Below, in pieces: positions 7,709 through 16,065 of a stretch of DNA of 64,000 bases; positions within the stretch are counted from its first letter, which is position 1, and each line of letters opens with the position of its first letter. The DNA lies in the IMG/VR virus record IMGVR_UViG_3300030419_007196, positions 60,865 through 124,864 of that record; one strand, written 5' to 3'. The notes beneath the pieces were generated by a model that was not told where the DNA came from, did not search any database, and saw only the letters and a list, made by a program, of their open reading frames with translations. Both the position numbers and the translations under genes were made by a program. The stretch comes from a virus.

Positions 7709-8860
7709 TTAGTGTGTCAGCTTCACCGAAATTAGTTGTGACTTCGAAGCGTCCTTTTTAATTGGTTTCGAAAATTTACCTACTGCCATCAATTCTCCAT
7801 CAGAGGCGTACAAACCAACGCCAGTTATATACGCATACGCAGGGTTGTTTTTATTAACGCTGCCGTCGCTGTCAAGCCTAACTTGAATTTGACTTGATGT
7901 ATTGACGTAAGATGGGTTGCTGCTATAATTAAAATCGTTTGCGCCTGCTGTACAAAGATAGTTTGCAACATTTAATTGTGTGGCGTTTTTAATAGAAATA
8001 TTTTGAATTCTATGCCTCATCCCCGTAGCACATTCTAGAATAGTACCAGAAATCATCGCGTGGCCAAAAGTGTATTGTTTTGCTTGGGATTGACTAACGA
8101 AAAGTATGGGAAGGTGGCCGACTGTATCGCCGTTGGCACCAAAAATACTATTTGCGCCGAGGTTCGAACTTGATAGTTGAATCGCGGCGATGCCCCTAAA
8201 TCTGTCCAAGATACCGACGTTGCCATTATTTGTGGTTTCTTTAAGTATTCTTAACCCGTTTTCCAAATCAACAGACCCTGAATCGGTTATGATGCGAGTC
8301 CCAACAGCACTACCCGTGCCGCTAGCATTAAAGGGGCGCCCATGTGAGCCGGTACCGATCGTTAATTCGAAAGAACCTTTTCTAATCTCATCCTTCATCA
8401 TGAGTCTAGAAAAGTTAATAAAAATGGGCGTGCGCATGACGGTGGCAGTATTTTGAGTATTAAAATTGCCAGAAACATCAAAAACTCTTAAAGAGCCAGT
8501 TTGATTGTAACCAAGCATGACCGCTGCCATTTGCTTATAGATATTTTGTTTTGCTAAAATATCTGTTGACGTGCCTGAAACCGGGGCGGTGGAGCCGACC
8601 AACAACTCATTTAAATCAACTGGTGACGAATTTGGCAAGTATCCGACCGTGATATCAAACAAGGGATTGGCACTCTGACTTAAATGAGGATAGTCGTGAC
8701 ATGTTTGATACATACCCTGATCGTGGTTTTTAATATTAGAAAGAGTGCTGGCCTGATCTGGGTAAGTTCCTGATAAGACAGAGCCGGTTACGGCAATTGT
8801 TTCCTTTACAAAATCCTTTGTGGTTGTTATTTGTATGTTTGTTGAATATTTGCTAGCCAT
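7709..8860 (-). CDS. Virion tail structural protein, paralogue of the 6411-7700 product
   Basis: 383 residues, rich in Ser, Gly, Asn and Thr, without signal peptide or membrane segment. It shares with its downstream neighbour the block SRLMMKDEIRKGSFELTI and the C-terminal GLYASDGELMAVGKFSKPIK module. Middle regions are unrelated by eye, so the pair looks like a duplicated scaffold with diverged surface parts. Only 8 nt separate the two genes. A GGAGAT ribosome site precedes the ATG. It is likely a tail or baseplate appendage subunit; I cannot assign a T4 equivalent. Confidence 0.72.
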   Translation of the reverse strand: MASKYSTNIQITTTKDFVKETIAVTGSVLSGTYPDQASTLSNIKNHDQGMYQTCHDYPHLSQSANPLFDITVGYLPNSSPVDLNELLVGSTAPVSGTSTDILAKQNIYKQMAAVMLGYNQTGSLRVFDVSGNFNTQNTATVMRTPIFINFSRLMMKDEIRKGSFELTIGTGSHGRPFNASGTGSAVGTRIITDSGSVDLENGLRILKETTNNGNVGILDRFRGIAAIQLSSSNLGANSIFGANGDTVGHLPILFVSQSQAKQYTFGHAMISGTILECATGMRHRIQNISIKNATQLNVANYLCTAGANDFNYSSNPSYVNTSSQIQVRLDSDGSVNKNNPAYAYITGVGLYASDGELMAVGKFSKPIKKDASKSQLISVKLTH

Positions 8861-8889
8861 TTATATCTCCGTTATTCCTTGTTAGCTCT

Positions 8890-9807
8890 CTATACCTTAA
8901 TAAATTTCAACGGTACGCTTATGTTTAGGTTTGTTGTAAGCCCCTCAACAATCATTACGTTAGTAATGTTCTTTGCTGTGGATCCATCAGTAAAGCTGGT
9001 TGTATCCGTTGAACCCAGAGCAGTCCAAATCGCGTCACTTGCAACATTAATGTTTGGGGCTGCAGCAACAGGAATTCTTAATCTGGGACCTCTAGCGCCC
9101 TTAATTGGCGAGGCTGCTTCGTTTTGCTGCAAGTCTTGCCAATAAGGACTTCCATCCTGCGACTCTCTGGTGATTAAATATGTTGCAATAAAATCATCAT
9201 CAACTGAAATTGGATGTAATTCTTGGCCCGGGTCGGTATTCGGTACAAGGACACGGCCCAATCTATAATCCAATTTAACTAAAACTTGGGTCTCTTCAAG
9301 ATCTGCCGGCAGAAGTTGCAGAAAATTATATGGACTATTGGCGCCGTCATCATTAACTCCATGATCTATGTAAATCCAACTATTTGAATTTTTTGATATT
9401 AAAGTTTTATCGTAGCCTTTTAAATATCCGGCCGGCAAATTAGCTGCAGCAAATTTTGAATCGTAAGTTGTCTTGGTGGCAATTATAATGTAGTCATCTG
9501 TACTAGATTTTGCGGTACCGCCCTGTGAGGTGTCAGTAACAAGAAGAGTGCTGTTTAAGTGAGATGAGTCCAGCCTGCTTGACATTAATAGATACTTCAA
9601 AGCTTTTGAGTTCTCTGAGATAGCTTCAAAGATGGGGGTGTTAGCAAATTTGCTGTTAGGTTGTGACTCTAGCGCCTTGTCATAGACAATTTCATCGTCA
9701 CTCAAAGAAAATTTTCTTATATCAAAATTGCCTGCTGCCATACGGCGGCGACCTTCGTCGGTTAGAATAGCGTCTAACACTAATACAGAATCAGTTAAAA
9801 ATGACAT
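8890..9807 (-). CDS. Virion structural protein sharing an N-terminal module with 15292-16065
   Basis: 305 residues. The first 45 residues contain ILTDEGRRRMAAGNFDIRKF then SLSDDEIVYD. The same plan (VMTEKGREKLSKGKFKPHSY, then SFYDNEVIYD) opens the 257-residue protein at 15292-16065, so the two share a docking or folding module. The remainder is beta-rich with many Asn and Asp residues and no enzymatic motif. The ATG has a strong AGGAG site and is preceded by the longest non-coding gap in the window, which holds a candidate late promoter. Function: probably tail or baseplate component. Confidence 0.72.
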   Translation of the reverse strand: MSFLTDSVLVLDAILTDEGRRRMAAGNFDIRKFSLSDDEIVYDKALESQPNSKFANTPIFEAISENSKALKYLLMSSRLDSSHLNSTLLVTDTSQGGTAKSSTDDYIIIATKTTYDSKFAAANLPAGYLKGYDKTLISKNSNSWIYIDHGVNDDGANSPYNFLQLLPADLEETQVLVKLDYRLGRVLVPNTDPGQELHPISVDDDFIATYLITRESQDGSPYWQDLQQNEAASPIKGARGPRLRIPVAAAPNINVASDAIWTALGSTDTTSFTDGSTAKNITNVMIVEGLTTNLNISVPLKFIKV

Positions 9808-9841
9808 TTATTTGCTCCTCTCTTATATAATTAATTAGCTC

Positions 9842-9858
9842 TTATAAATAGTTTATAA
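9842..9858. repeat. Perfect AT-only inverted repeat in the largest intergenic gap
   Basis: TTATAAA, a 3-nt spacer TAG, then TTTATAA form a perfect 7-bp inverted repeat. It lies between a candidate late promoter (9870-9877) and the gene starting at 9807, so it would fall in the 5' untranslated RNA or just after the transcription start. AT-only stems are weak as RNA hairpins; a protein-binding site or chance in AT-rich DNA are both possible. Confidence 0.35.
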
Positions 9859-9869
9859 AAAATTGTTTT

Positions 9870-9877
9870 TATTTATG
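9870..9877 (-). promoter_or_regulatory. Candidate T4-type late promoter (CATAAATA)
   Basis: The minus strand reads CATAAATA, 63 nt before the ATG of the 305-residue virion gene at 9807. T4 late promoters use TATAAATA and relatives use NATAAATA, recognised by gp55-type sigma factors; such a sigma is encoded at 33484-34182. This is the only such octamer I found in an intergenic gap pointing at a gene start. In AT-rich DNA the match could be chance. Confidence 0.4.
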
Positions 9878-9881
9878 TTGT

Positions 9882-12800
9882 CTAGTAAAACTTTCCTTCT
9901 ATGTCGATTATCAATTCTTGAACATTTTTGTCTTTTGAAGATAAGTCTGTTTGATCCTCTCCAACTTCTATGTTTCCTTCGTCTTCCTGAGTGTCCGAAT
10001 CACCTATTGCAAATGGGACATTTCTTTTTAAAATCCTCTCGCACGTTCCGGTTTTTAAGCCAGTATCCTTACATTTATAGCCCTTTGAACAGCCTCCGGG
10101 CTGACCCGACTCAATACCGGGCTTACAATATCTAATCGCATCACCGGATAATTGTTCTGGAGTTGCAACTGGTTTTTCAAAAGTTTGAGTTTTTTCAAAT
10201 TCTTCTAAAAATTCCTCTTCTTCTTTGGTTAGGCCCGGGCCAATCATCTGTATTGGGGTTGGCTCATATTCAAAAACTAACTCTGCATCTTCAGGCACAG
10301 GTTCATCTTGTTTCATTTTCCTATAACTAAAAATTACGTTTAAATCAAATCTTCTGCGGGTCTTTTTAGATGTTATTCTTAGTTTATGTGACGGTAGATA
10401 TGGTTGCCCCGCCGGATCATTATCTTTAAAGACTACCTCAGAGTCTTGAAAAAGTCTATTTCTATAACTCTTTGATGTTCCATCAAAATCTTCCTTAACA
10501 TAGAAGCCCGGGATAAAAATTTCAGGTTTTAAAGCCGATTGTAGAAACGTTGGTGAAACATTTAATATTTTTCTAAAAAGCTTCTCTTTTATTTTTTCCT
10601 CATCTTGTTTGAAAAAATAGACCTCCAACAGCCCAAAAACATGGCTTTGCTCATTAACAATTCTTAACTTTAAGACTTTTGTTGGATCAGACATCACACC
10701 ATCAGAACCAACAGCCACACCATAATAATAATAGTCTACGTTTGGAAGAACATCATCAGTAAAGTTGGAGTATCGGGTGCCTAATATTTTATGTGGTTTT
10801 TTACCAAATGACTCATAATTGTCTGGCTTGGTTGAGGTTCTATAAATACGATATTCTTTTAAAGGAATGGCAAAAGTGGTGGCGAAGTCTCCAAGCTTGA
10901 TAACATTTTCTTGCTCTTGAATGTCGGTGCCGGCCGTAGAAGCTTCGGCGCCAACGATAGTGTTGACAAGAACTAGCGCCTTATTTGTTACACCTTTTTG
11001 AGTATAAATCTGAATGTCGGGAGGGGCCGGCTTAGTTATAACAGTTTCGGTTTCTAGTTTAAGGTCTGGTGAGTTTAACTTGTCTGGCGATGCAACAGGT
11101 GTGTGGACGACTATATCATATTTTGAGTAGTCTATTTTTACATCTACCGAGATTTGTTTGTTGTTGTATATTGGAAGTATCTCATTTTCATCGCTTGAAA
11201 CTAAATTATTTGGAACAGAGGGGAGATTATATATCTCTCCATAATTTTTACCATATTTGCTATTAAGGTCAAACACATCTTGAGAAAACAGTTCTTTTTG
11301 ATTTGGGTCCGGTAGTTGTTTTGGCGAACTATACACCAACTTTGTTCCATACACAAAATTTATTTGCTCAATATTGTAATAGTAAGTCTTTTTCTCCTTA
11401 ATTTGAGAGTCGAAATACTTTAGATAACCAGCAAACCCGGGCTGATCATTCATAACATAAATTCTTTTTATTATAGAGTCATCATAATTGGCGGTTCCCT
11501 TCTTCTGAGTTGATTTTGTTATTATATAACCCAGCACTTCAAATGGAGACAGGGTGCCAGCTTTTATCTTTTCAAAGTCTTTTATTCTTGATTTACTATC
11601 AACAGTAGATCCGGTCCATTTTCCGGCTGGAAATTTGTCGTCATATGAAACATTTGGTAAGTTATCACCATCGCTGAAATTTAAATTAGTGCCGGCGTTA
11701 GCATACAAGTCGACAAAATTTTCTCCCTGATTAAACAATACTGCTTGTAGATTGGTTGGAATGCTTTTTTGGTTATCAATATATTTTTTTAAATACCCGT
11801 ACTTTTTAACACCCAAAGAACTTATTTCATTTACCTTGTTAGAGGAATTATTAGATTTAAAATTAGCATAAAACTCTAAAGATGAGTAGGGTTTGACAAA
11901 TTCAACATACTGATTTGATTTTTCAATCAGGGTTGAGGCAGCCAAGACTTCTGTTTCAAAATTGGCAAATGGCTCGCCTTGATAAATAAAAGTTTTCTCA
12001 TCAAACTTGTTTGGATGACCTAGAGACTGATAATAAAAACTAAAAACGTCGTTTTCATTCGCTTCATCAGGCACGCGTGGCTCATTTTTTGTTTCATAAA
12101 ACGTTTTGAAAAATGTCTGAGGTGCAACTATATTCAAGGAAGGTTTTTGGTTGTTTGAATTCAATTCAAAATTATAAAAATCAAAAAATATGTTACTGGC
12201 CGGCTTTAATAGCAGGGATAAAAATGAAGCCGGGGAAAATGAATTAATACCAGAAACTGACTTGATTGGGTAAAAAGATTCAAACGGCAAGGGGGTTTTA
12301 GGGGCACCGGGCATTTTAGAAGCCGCCAATTCTGCGGCGGATATAAACTTTCTTCCGAATAATTTAAAATCTTTTGATTTTGTATTGTACAAATAATCCA
12401 TCGCAGCAAAGACTTTTGGATTTATAGTGAGGCGATAAAAATCAGGCTTGTTAGGAATTGGTAAAAAAGTGTTTGATGGCACCAATAAGATATTTCCAAA
12501 ACCTAGGTCGACCGCTGTGCTTGTTTTAAGTAGTGTGTAAAGCTCTATATCCTTGTCTGATTTTGCCGTTATGTCATCTGCAACAGCGTTTTGGTACTTT
12601 AACAACTGATTGCCCTTATCAGGCGCAATATTTAAATCTTCCGGTATTTTTGCCGTGTCCGGAATTAAAAGACTAAAAGAGTTATTATAGTAATTGTCGG
12701 CGGTATTATCCTCTTTAACAATATTATTGCTAATACTAAATTTTTGTGGAAACACCTTCTGTAGCTTGCCGCCGGCCTGAGTTGTTAAAACTTGTGCCTC

Positions 12801-13019
12801 TATTTCATTTAAATTGACTAGTTTATAATTTTCTAAAACAATACTTCCTAAAAGCTCTTGTGCGCTGGTTAATAAATAAACAGAATCAGACAACAGCATC
12901 GGCACATTTACATAGTCCGAATCAGGGCCAGACTGTTTTACCTTGAAAGTAATAGAGCCGCCCTGTTTATAAATAACGTTATTAAAAATTACAGCAGATT
13001 GTGGTTTTTGTAATGGCAT
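9882..13019 (-). CDS. Large virion protein with FnIII-like domain and a C-terminal Cys-rich knot
   Basis: 1045 residues. Residues 1-650 are Asn/Ser/Phe-rich and resemble large tail or baseplate proteins without a recognised domain. Around residues 680-790 the pattern KEYRIYRTS then NVDYYYYGVAVGSDGVMSDP matches a fibronectin type III-like beta sandwich. Near residues 962-995 four Cys are spaced C-x11-C-x5-C-x9-C (CKPGIES, GGCSKGYKCK, GTCERIL), an extracellular-type small disulfide or metal knot that is unusual in a cytoplasmically assembled virion protein. The tail end is strongly acidic. It lies within the tail gene run, 2 nt from the next gene. Surface-exposed tail or fibre-associated role inferred. 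Confidence 0.7.
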   Translation of the reverse strand: MPLQKPQSAVIFNNVIYKQGGSITFKVKQSGPDSDYVNVPMLLSDSVYLLTSAQELLGSIVLENYKLVNLNEIEAQVLTTQAGGKLQKVFPQKFSISNNIVKEDNTADNYYNNSFSLLIPDTAKIPEDLNIAPDKGNQLLKYQNAVADDITAKSDKDIELYTLLKTSTAVDLGFGNILLVPSNTFLPIPNKPDFYRLTINPKVFAAMDYLYNTKSKDFKLFGRKFISAAELAASKMPGAPKTPLPFESFYPIKSVSGINSFSPASFLSLLLKPASNIFFDFYNFELNSNNQKPSLNIVAPQTFFKTFYETKNEPRVPDEANENDVFSFYYQSLGHPNKFDEKTFIYQGEPFANFETEVLAASTLIEKSNQYVEFVKPYSSLEFYANFKSNNSSNKVNEISSLGVKKYGYLKKYIDNQKSIPTNLQAVLFNQGENFVDLYANAGTNLNFSDGDNLPNVSYDDKFPAGKWTGSTVDSKSRIKDFEKIKAGTLSPFEVLGYIITKSTQKKGTANYDDSIIKRIYVMNDQPGFAGYLKYFDSQIKEKKTYYYNIEQINFVYGTKLVYSSPKQLPDPNQKELFSQDVFDLNSKYGKNYGEIYNLPSVPNNLVSSDENEILPIYNNKQISVDVKIDYSKYDIVVHTPVASPDKLNSPDLKLETETVITKPAPPDIQIYTQKGVTNKALVLVNTIVGAEASTAGTDIQEQENVIKLGDFATTFAIPLKEYRIYRTSTKPDNYESFGKKPHKILGTRYSNFTDDVLPNVDYYYYGVAVGSDGVMSDPTKVLKLRIVNEQSHVFGLLEVYFFKQDEEKIKEKLFRKILNVSPTFLQSALKPEIFIPGFYVKEDFDGTSKSYRNRLFQDSEVVFKDNDPAGQPYLPSHKLRITSKKTRRRFDLNVIFSYRKMKQDEPVPEDAELVFEYEPTPIQMIGPGLTKEEEEFLEEFEKTQTFEKPVATPEQLSGDAIRYCKPGIESGQPGGCSKGYKCKDTGLKTGTCERILKRNVPFAIGDSDTQEDEGNIEVGEDQTDLSSKDKNVQELIIDIEGKFY

Positions 13020-13020
13020 T

Positions 13021-14220
13021 TTAAGTCTCTAGGATAAAATATTGATTTTCACCATCTATAAAATTAGTTTTGCACAAATAATTAGAATTCGTTGTCAAAA
13101 CTGTTCTAAAATCTGAAAGCAAAACAAAGTTTGGAGATGAAACGGAAGCATATGAATGAGAAAGCAGAATATATATTTCATCCATATCTACGGATTTAAC
13201 GCACCTTATGTTAGACCTAGTAGTATTTTCACTTTTAGAATCAACCAACTCTAAACAGGCAAAATCTATGTTTAGACTGGGCGCTTTAACTTTTAATGTG
13301 GAATCTTCTTTATATTTGTTTATTCTTTTAAAGTTGTTTTCAAGACTTGGTAGTGATTTAATGACTACTGTCGGAATATTTAATGACTTCGTGTAAGTTA
13401 CACTCGTCCTCTCCTCGCGGTTAACAACTAGGCCGTTTTCGATGTTAAGATCACTAGTCATGTTTTCATGCAACAACGGCTCAACAACTATTTTAAAACT
13501 ATGACTGATTTGTCTAACGGGCGCAGCCCGTTTGGATACGGACATTCCAACAGCGGAGCCGTAATTTCTAGTTTTTATTTTAATTTTTTGATCGATAAAA
13601 GATATATCCTGCAACATCTCTCGCTTTAATAAATAATAGGTCCTATCAGTAACCAAAAAATTGTTTTTTGAAGCGCGATTATATATTTCTTTGTTCTGGC
13701 CTGTGATATCCTGAAGGTTATAGCACAAACTGGTCAAATCTGGCAAATCTTGTGACACAATATCTAATTTGGACATCGAATCTACAGTATTAATAAAATT
13801 AATTGCCCTTTCTCGCAAATTAAGCGCCTTATTAACTGATATATCAAGCAAAACCATATTAAAATCGTATTTTCTCTTTCGATGTGGACCAAAAAGCTGG
13901 CTAAAAGCAAAATAAGTAAAATTGCCCTCAACTCCTAAAATGGATAAAAGTTCTGGCTCTATGTGCCTGTCCTCTTCGCGGTATTTTAAGTTTGAATTAA
14001 AATAAGTTGTTAGAAGGCCGCCGTGAGGATCGTTCATATAAGGGACTATTCTAATTGATTGTATATAATCTAACAAATCATTTTTTCTATATAGCGTTGG
14101 AAATTTTAAATTCTCCTGCATTAGGGAAAATATATCCACTCCAAAGTATGCGCGGAGGAGGTGACCTTCATTTGTTTTTTCAAAACTAGTATAGAGATTG
14201 CTGAAGTTCGATATTTTCAT
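13021..14220 (-). CDS. Virion-module protein, function unknown
   Basis: 399 residues with mixed alpha/beta composition, no signal peptide, no membrane segment and no catalytic motif that I recognise. Visible features are an N-terminal MKISNFSNLYTSFEKTNEGH and a FGPHRKRKYDFNMVLLDIS segment near residue 115. It is embedded in the tail gene run: the start overlaps the HxH-rich gene by 35 nt and the stop is 1 nt from the 1045-residue gene start. Context suggests a tail or baseplate part. No homologue is recalled. Confidence 0.6.
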   Translation of the reverse strand: MKISNFSNLYTSFEKTNEGHLLRAYFGVDIFSLMQENLKFPTLYRKNDLLDYIQSIRIVPYMNDPHGGLLTTYFNSNLKYREEDRHIEPELLSILGVEGNFTYFAFSQLFGPHRKRKYDFNMVLLDISVNKALNLRERAINFINTVDSMSKLDIVSQDLPDLTSLCYNLQDITGQNKEIYNRASKNNFLVTDRTYYLLKREMLQDISFIDQKIKIKTRNYGSAVGMSVSKRAAPVRQISHSFKIVVEPLLHENMTSDLNIENGLVVNREERTSVTYTKSLNIPTVVIKSLPSLENNFKRINKYKEDSTLKVKAPSLNIDFACLELVDSKSENTTRSNIRCVKSVDMDEIYILLSHSYASVSSPNFVLLSDFRTVLTTNSNYLCKTNFIDGENQYFILET

Positions 14221-15295
14221 TTGTACTAGCCCTCCTCATGTTAGAATTTGCAGCATTAATTGCGGAAGAGTCAACATCTATATTATGTACATGCGGCGGT
14301 ACCCCAGAAACATCATACAGGTCAACACACTTGGGATAACAATCACTTTGTGCCGGCTGTACAACAAAATTTATTACACGATGCATGTGATTGACTTTTG
14401 AATTTTGTGGGTTTACAGCCAATATTGCGTATCCGTTACCGTTAGTGTCTAAAACATATTTATGATTGTGGCCGGCATTATAAGATGTTTCCCCCTGTAT
14501 ATTTTTTAGTGGCGACGGTTTTACTAATTTGGTTTTTTTGCCTGACTCGGACTTTAAATCTTCAAATGGAAATAATATTTCGTCATTCTCCACCACAATA
14601 GTTGATTGAATTGAATAATCTGCGTTGTTTGACAGCCCAATAAGTATCGGGGCGTTATTTTGTTCTATAAAATCGATCTCAAATTCTTGAGCGGTTGCAA
14701 TATTGCGAACAACTTGACAATTGAACATGCTTGATCTCAAGTCAGTTATGGTGTTTCTAACCATGGCGATAAATCCGCTAGAGTCGCCATAAGAGGCGGG
14801 ATCTTCAGATGGTGGCACCTGTATAAACGAGATTGTCAAAACACTAGCGGGATCGGCAAAAGTAATGTTTAGTTTTGCTTTATTGTTGTCCAACAAGACT
14901 ATCTTGTTTATCTGATAGTTAAAATCAACCAATCTTGAGTTGCTAGAAAAAAGGGCATCAGAAGATGCAGATAACGTGGCCGTGTCAATATTTGTCTCTA
15001 ACACATTTTTTAAATCATCAATACTTACAATATCAAAGTCGTCAACAACGTTTAAAACTTCAATATTTGAAGATGTTTTAAAATAAGAAAAGATAGAAGA
15101 AAATATTTTTGATTTTAATTCTTGTTCATCCAAAGAAAGTTGGCCACTAGTTCTATTTGTAGCGGTTGTGATATAAAAGCTGACTCCTAAAATAGTCTTA
15201 TATAAGATCGATCTATCATTAATAACGCTTGTTGATATGCGGATTGGAGTCCCATCAATAAAAATCTTACTATCTAATTGTTTAAACATGCTCAT
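14186..15295 (-). CDS. Tail protein with three HxH metal-binding motifs
   Basis: 369 residues. Residues 1-260 are a beta-rich region of unknown fold. The C-terminal third has three HxH pairs: H276-H278 (GHNHKY), H303-H305 (NHMHRV) and H335-H337 (PHVHNI), with a VLDTNGNGYAI linker and a Cys pair in DCYPKCVDLYD. HxH motifs line metal sites in trimeric phage fibres such as T4 gp37 and gp12, so a metal-clamped trimer or hub is plausible. It overlaps both neighbours (4 and 35 nt). A role in tail attachment is inferred from motif and place only. Confidence 0.68.
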   Translation of the reverse strand: MSMFKQLDSKIFIDGTPIRISTSVINDRSILYKTILGVSFYITTATNRTSGQLSLDEQELKSKIFSSIFSYFKTSSNIEVLNVVDDFDIVSIDDLKNVLETNIDTATLSASSDALFSSNSRLVDFNYQINKIVLLDNNKAKLNITFADPASVLTISFIQVPPSEDPASYGDSSGFIAMVRNTITDLRSSMFNCQVVRNIATAQEFEIDFIEQNNAPILIGLSNNADYSIQSTIVVENDEILFPFEDLKSESGKKTKLVKPSPLKNIQGETSYNAGHNHKYVLDTNGNGYAILAVNPQNSKVNHMHRVINFVVQPAQSDCYPKCVDLYDVSGVPPHVHNIDVDSSAINAANSNMRRASTNENIELQQSLY

Positions 15296-16065
15296 TCTTT
15301 ACATTCATCCTTTGGAACTTCAATTTCTAACTTCTTCAATTCATCACTATAATTTATATCCAAAACTTCATCCGTGTCAACCGATATATTAAAAAAGTAC
15401 TCTACATGTTCTGAGGACAAAGGCTCATCTTCATCTACAAACTCAAGCTTTTTTAAGCTCTGCATGTCTCCTGAAAATTGAAAAACCTCTAAAATAAAAT
15501 TTTCTTTATCGTCAAAAGCATTTTCTTCCAGTACTGACAGTTTCAGATCATCAGAGGTCCTTTTAATGTAGACTCTGCTTTTCTTTCCGTCCTCTTCAAT
15601 ATAAATTTTATATTCACAAAAAATATTTAATTGAGGAATCTTATCATGAATATAGTCGTCTAAAGTTGCCACCTTGCCGGCCTTCTCCAATTCTATTGGG
15701 AATTGTTTAATTGAGCCGGTAAACTCACCCTCTTGTGAATATATTCTCCAAGCCGGCTTGTTTTGTTGTGTATAATCATAGCCCCCCAACTCAAAATATT
15801 TTGGATATTCTAAATCGCCTTTTTTCTGTGGGAAGGCTACAGAACTATCCCACGTCACTTGCTCTTGAGTTATCGGAACATTTTTAATCCGCTTTTGTGC
15901 GTTGTTTTGGGATTCAGTAATGTACGCGTGCTTGCTGTCGTAAATTACCTCGTTATCATAAAAGGAATATGAATGAGGCTTAAACTTGCCCTTGGAGAGC
16001 TTTTCTCTCCCCTTTTCGGTCATAACCAAATCAAACGTTTCTTCTTTTTTATTAATAAACGTCAT
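15292..16065 (-). CDS. Virion protein sharing an N-terminal module with 8890-9807
   Basis: 257 residues, strongly acidic in the C-terminal half. The first 40 residues hold DLVMTEKGREKLSKGKFKPH then SFYDNEVIYD, the same plan as the 305-residue protein at 8890-9807; the rest differs. A segment KNVPITQEQVTWDSSVAFPQ follows. No enzyme motif. It overlaps neighbours by 1 and 4 nt, indicating one operon with the surrounding tail genes. Probably an assembly or baseplate component using a common N-terminal docking module. Confidence 0.7.
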   Translation of the reverse strand: MTFINKKEETFDLVMTEKGREKLSKGKFKPHSYSFYDNEVIYDSKHAYITESQNNAQKRIKNVPITQEQVTWDSSVAFPQKKGDLEYPKYFELGGYDYTQQNKPAWRIYSQEGEFTGSIKQFPIELEKAGKVATLDDYIHDKIPQLNIFCEYKIYIEEDGKKSRVYIKRTSDDLKLSVLEENAFDDKENFILEVFQFSGDMQSLKKLEFVDEDEPLSSEHVEYFFNISVDTDEVLDINYSDELKKLEIEVPKDECKE

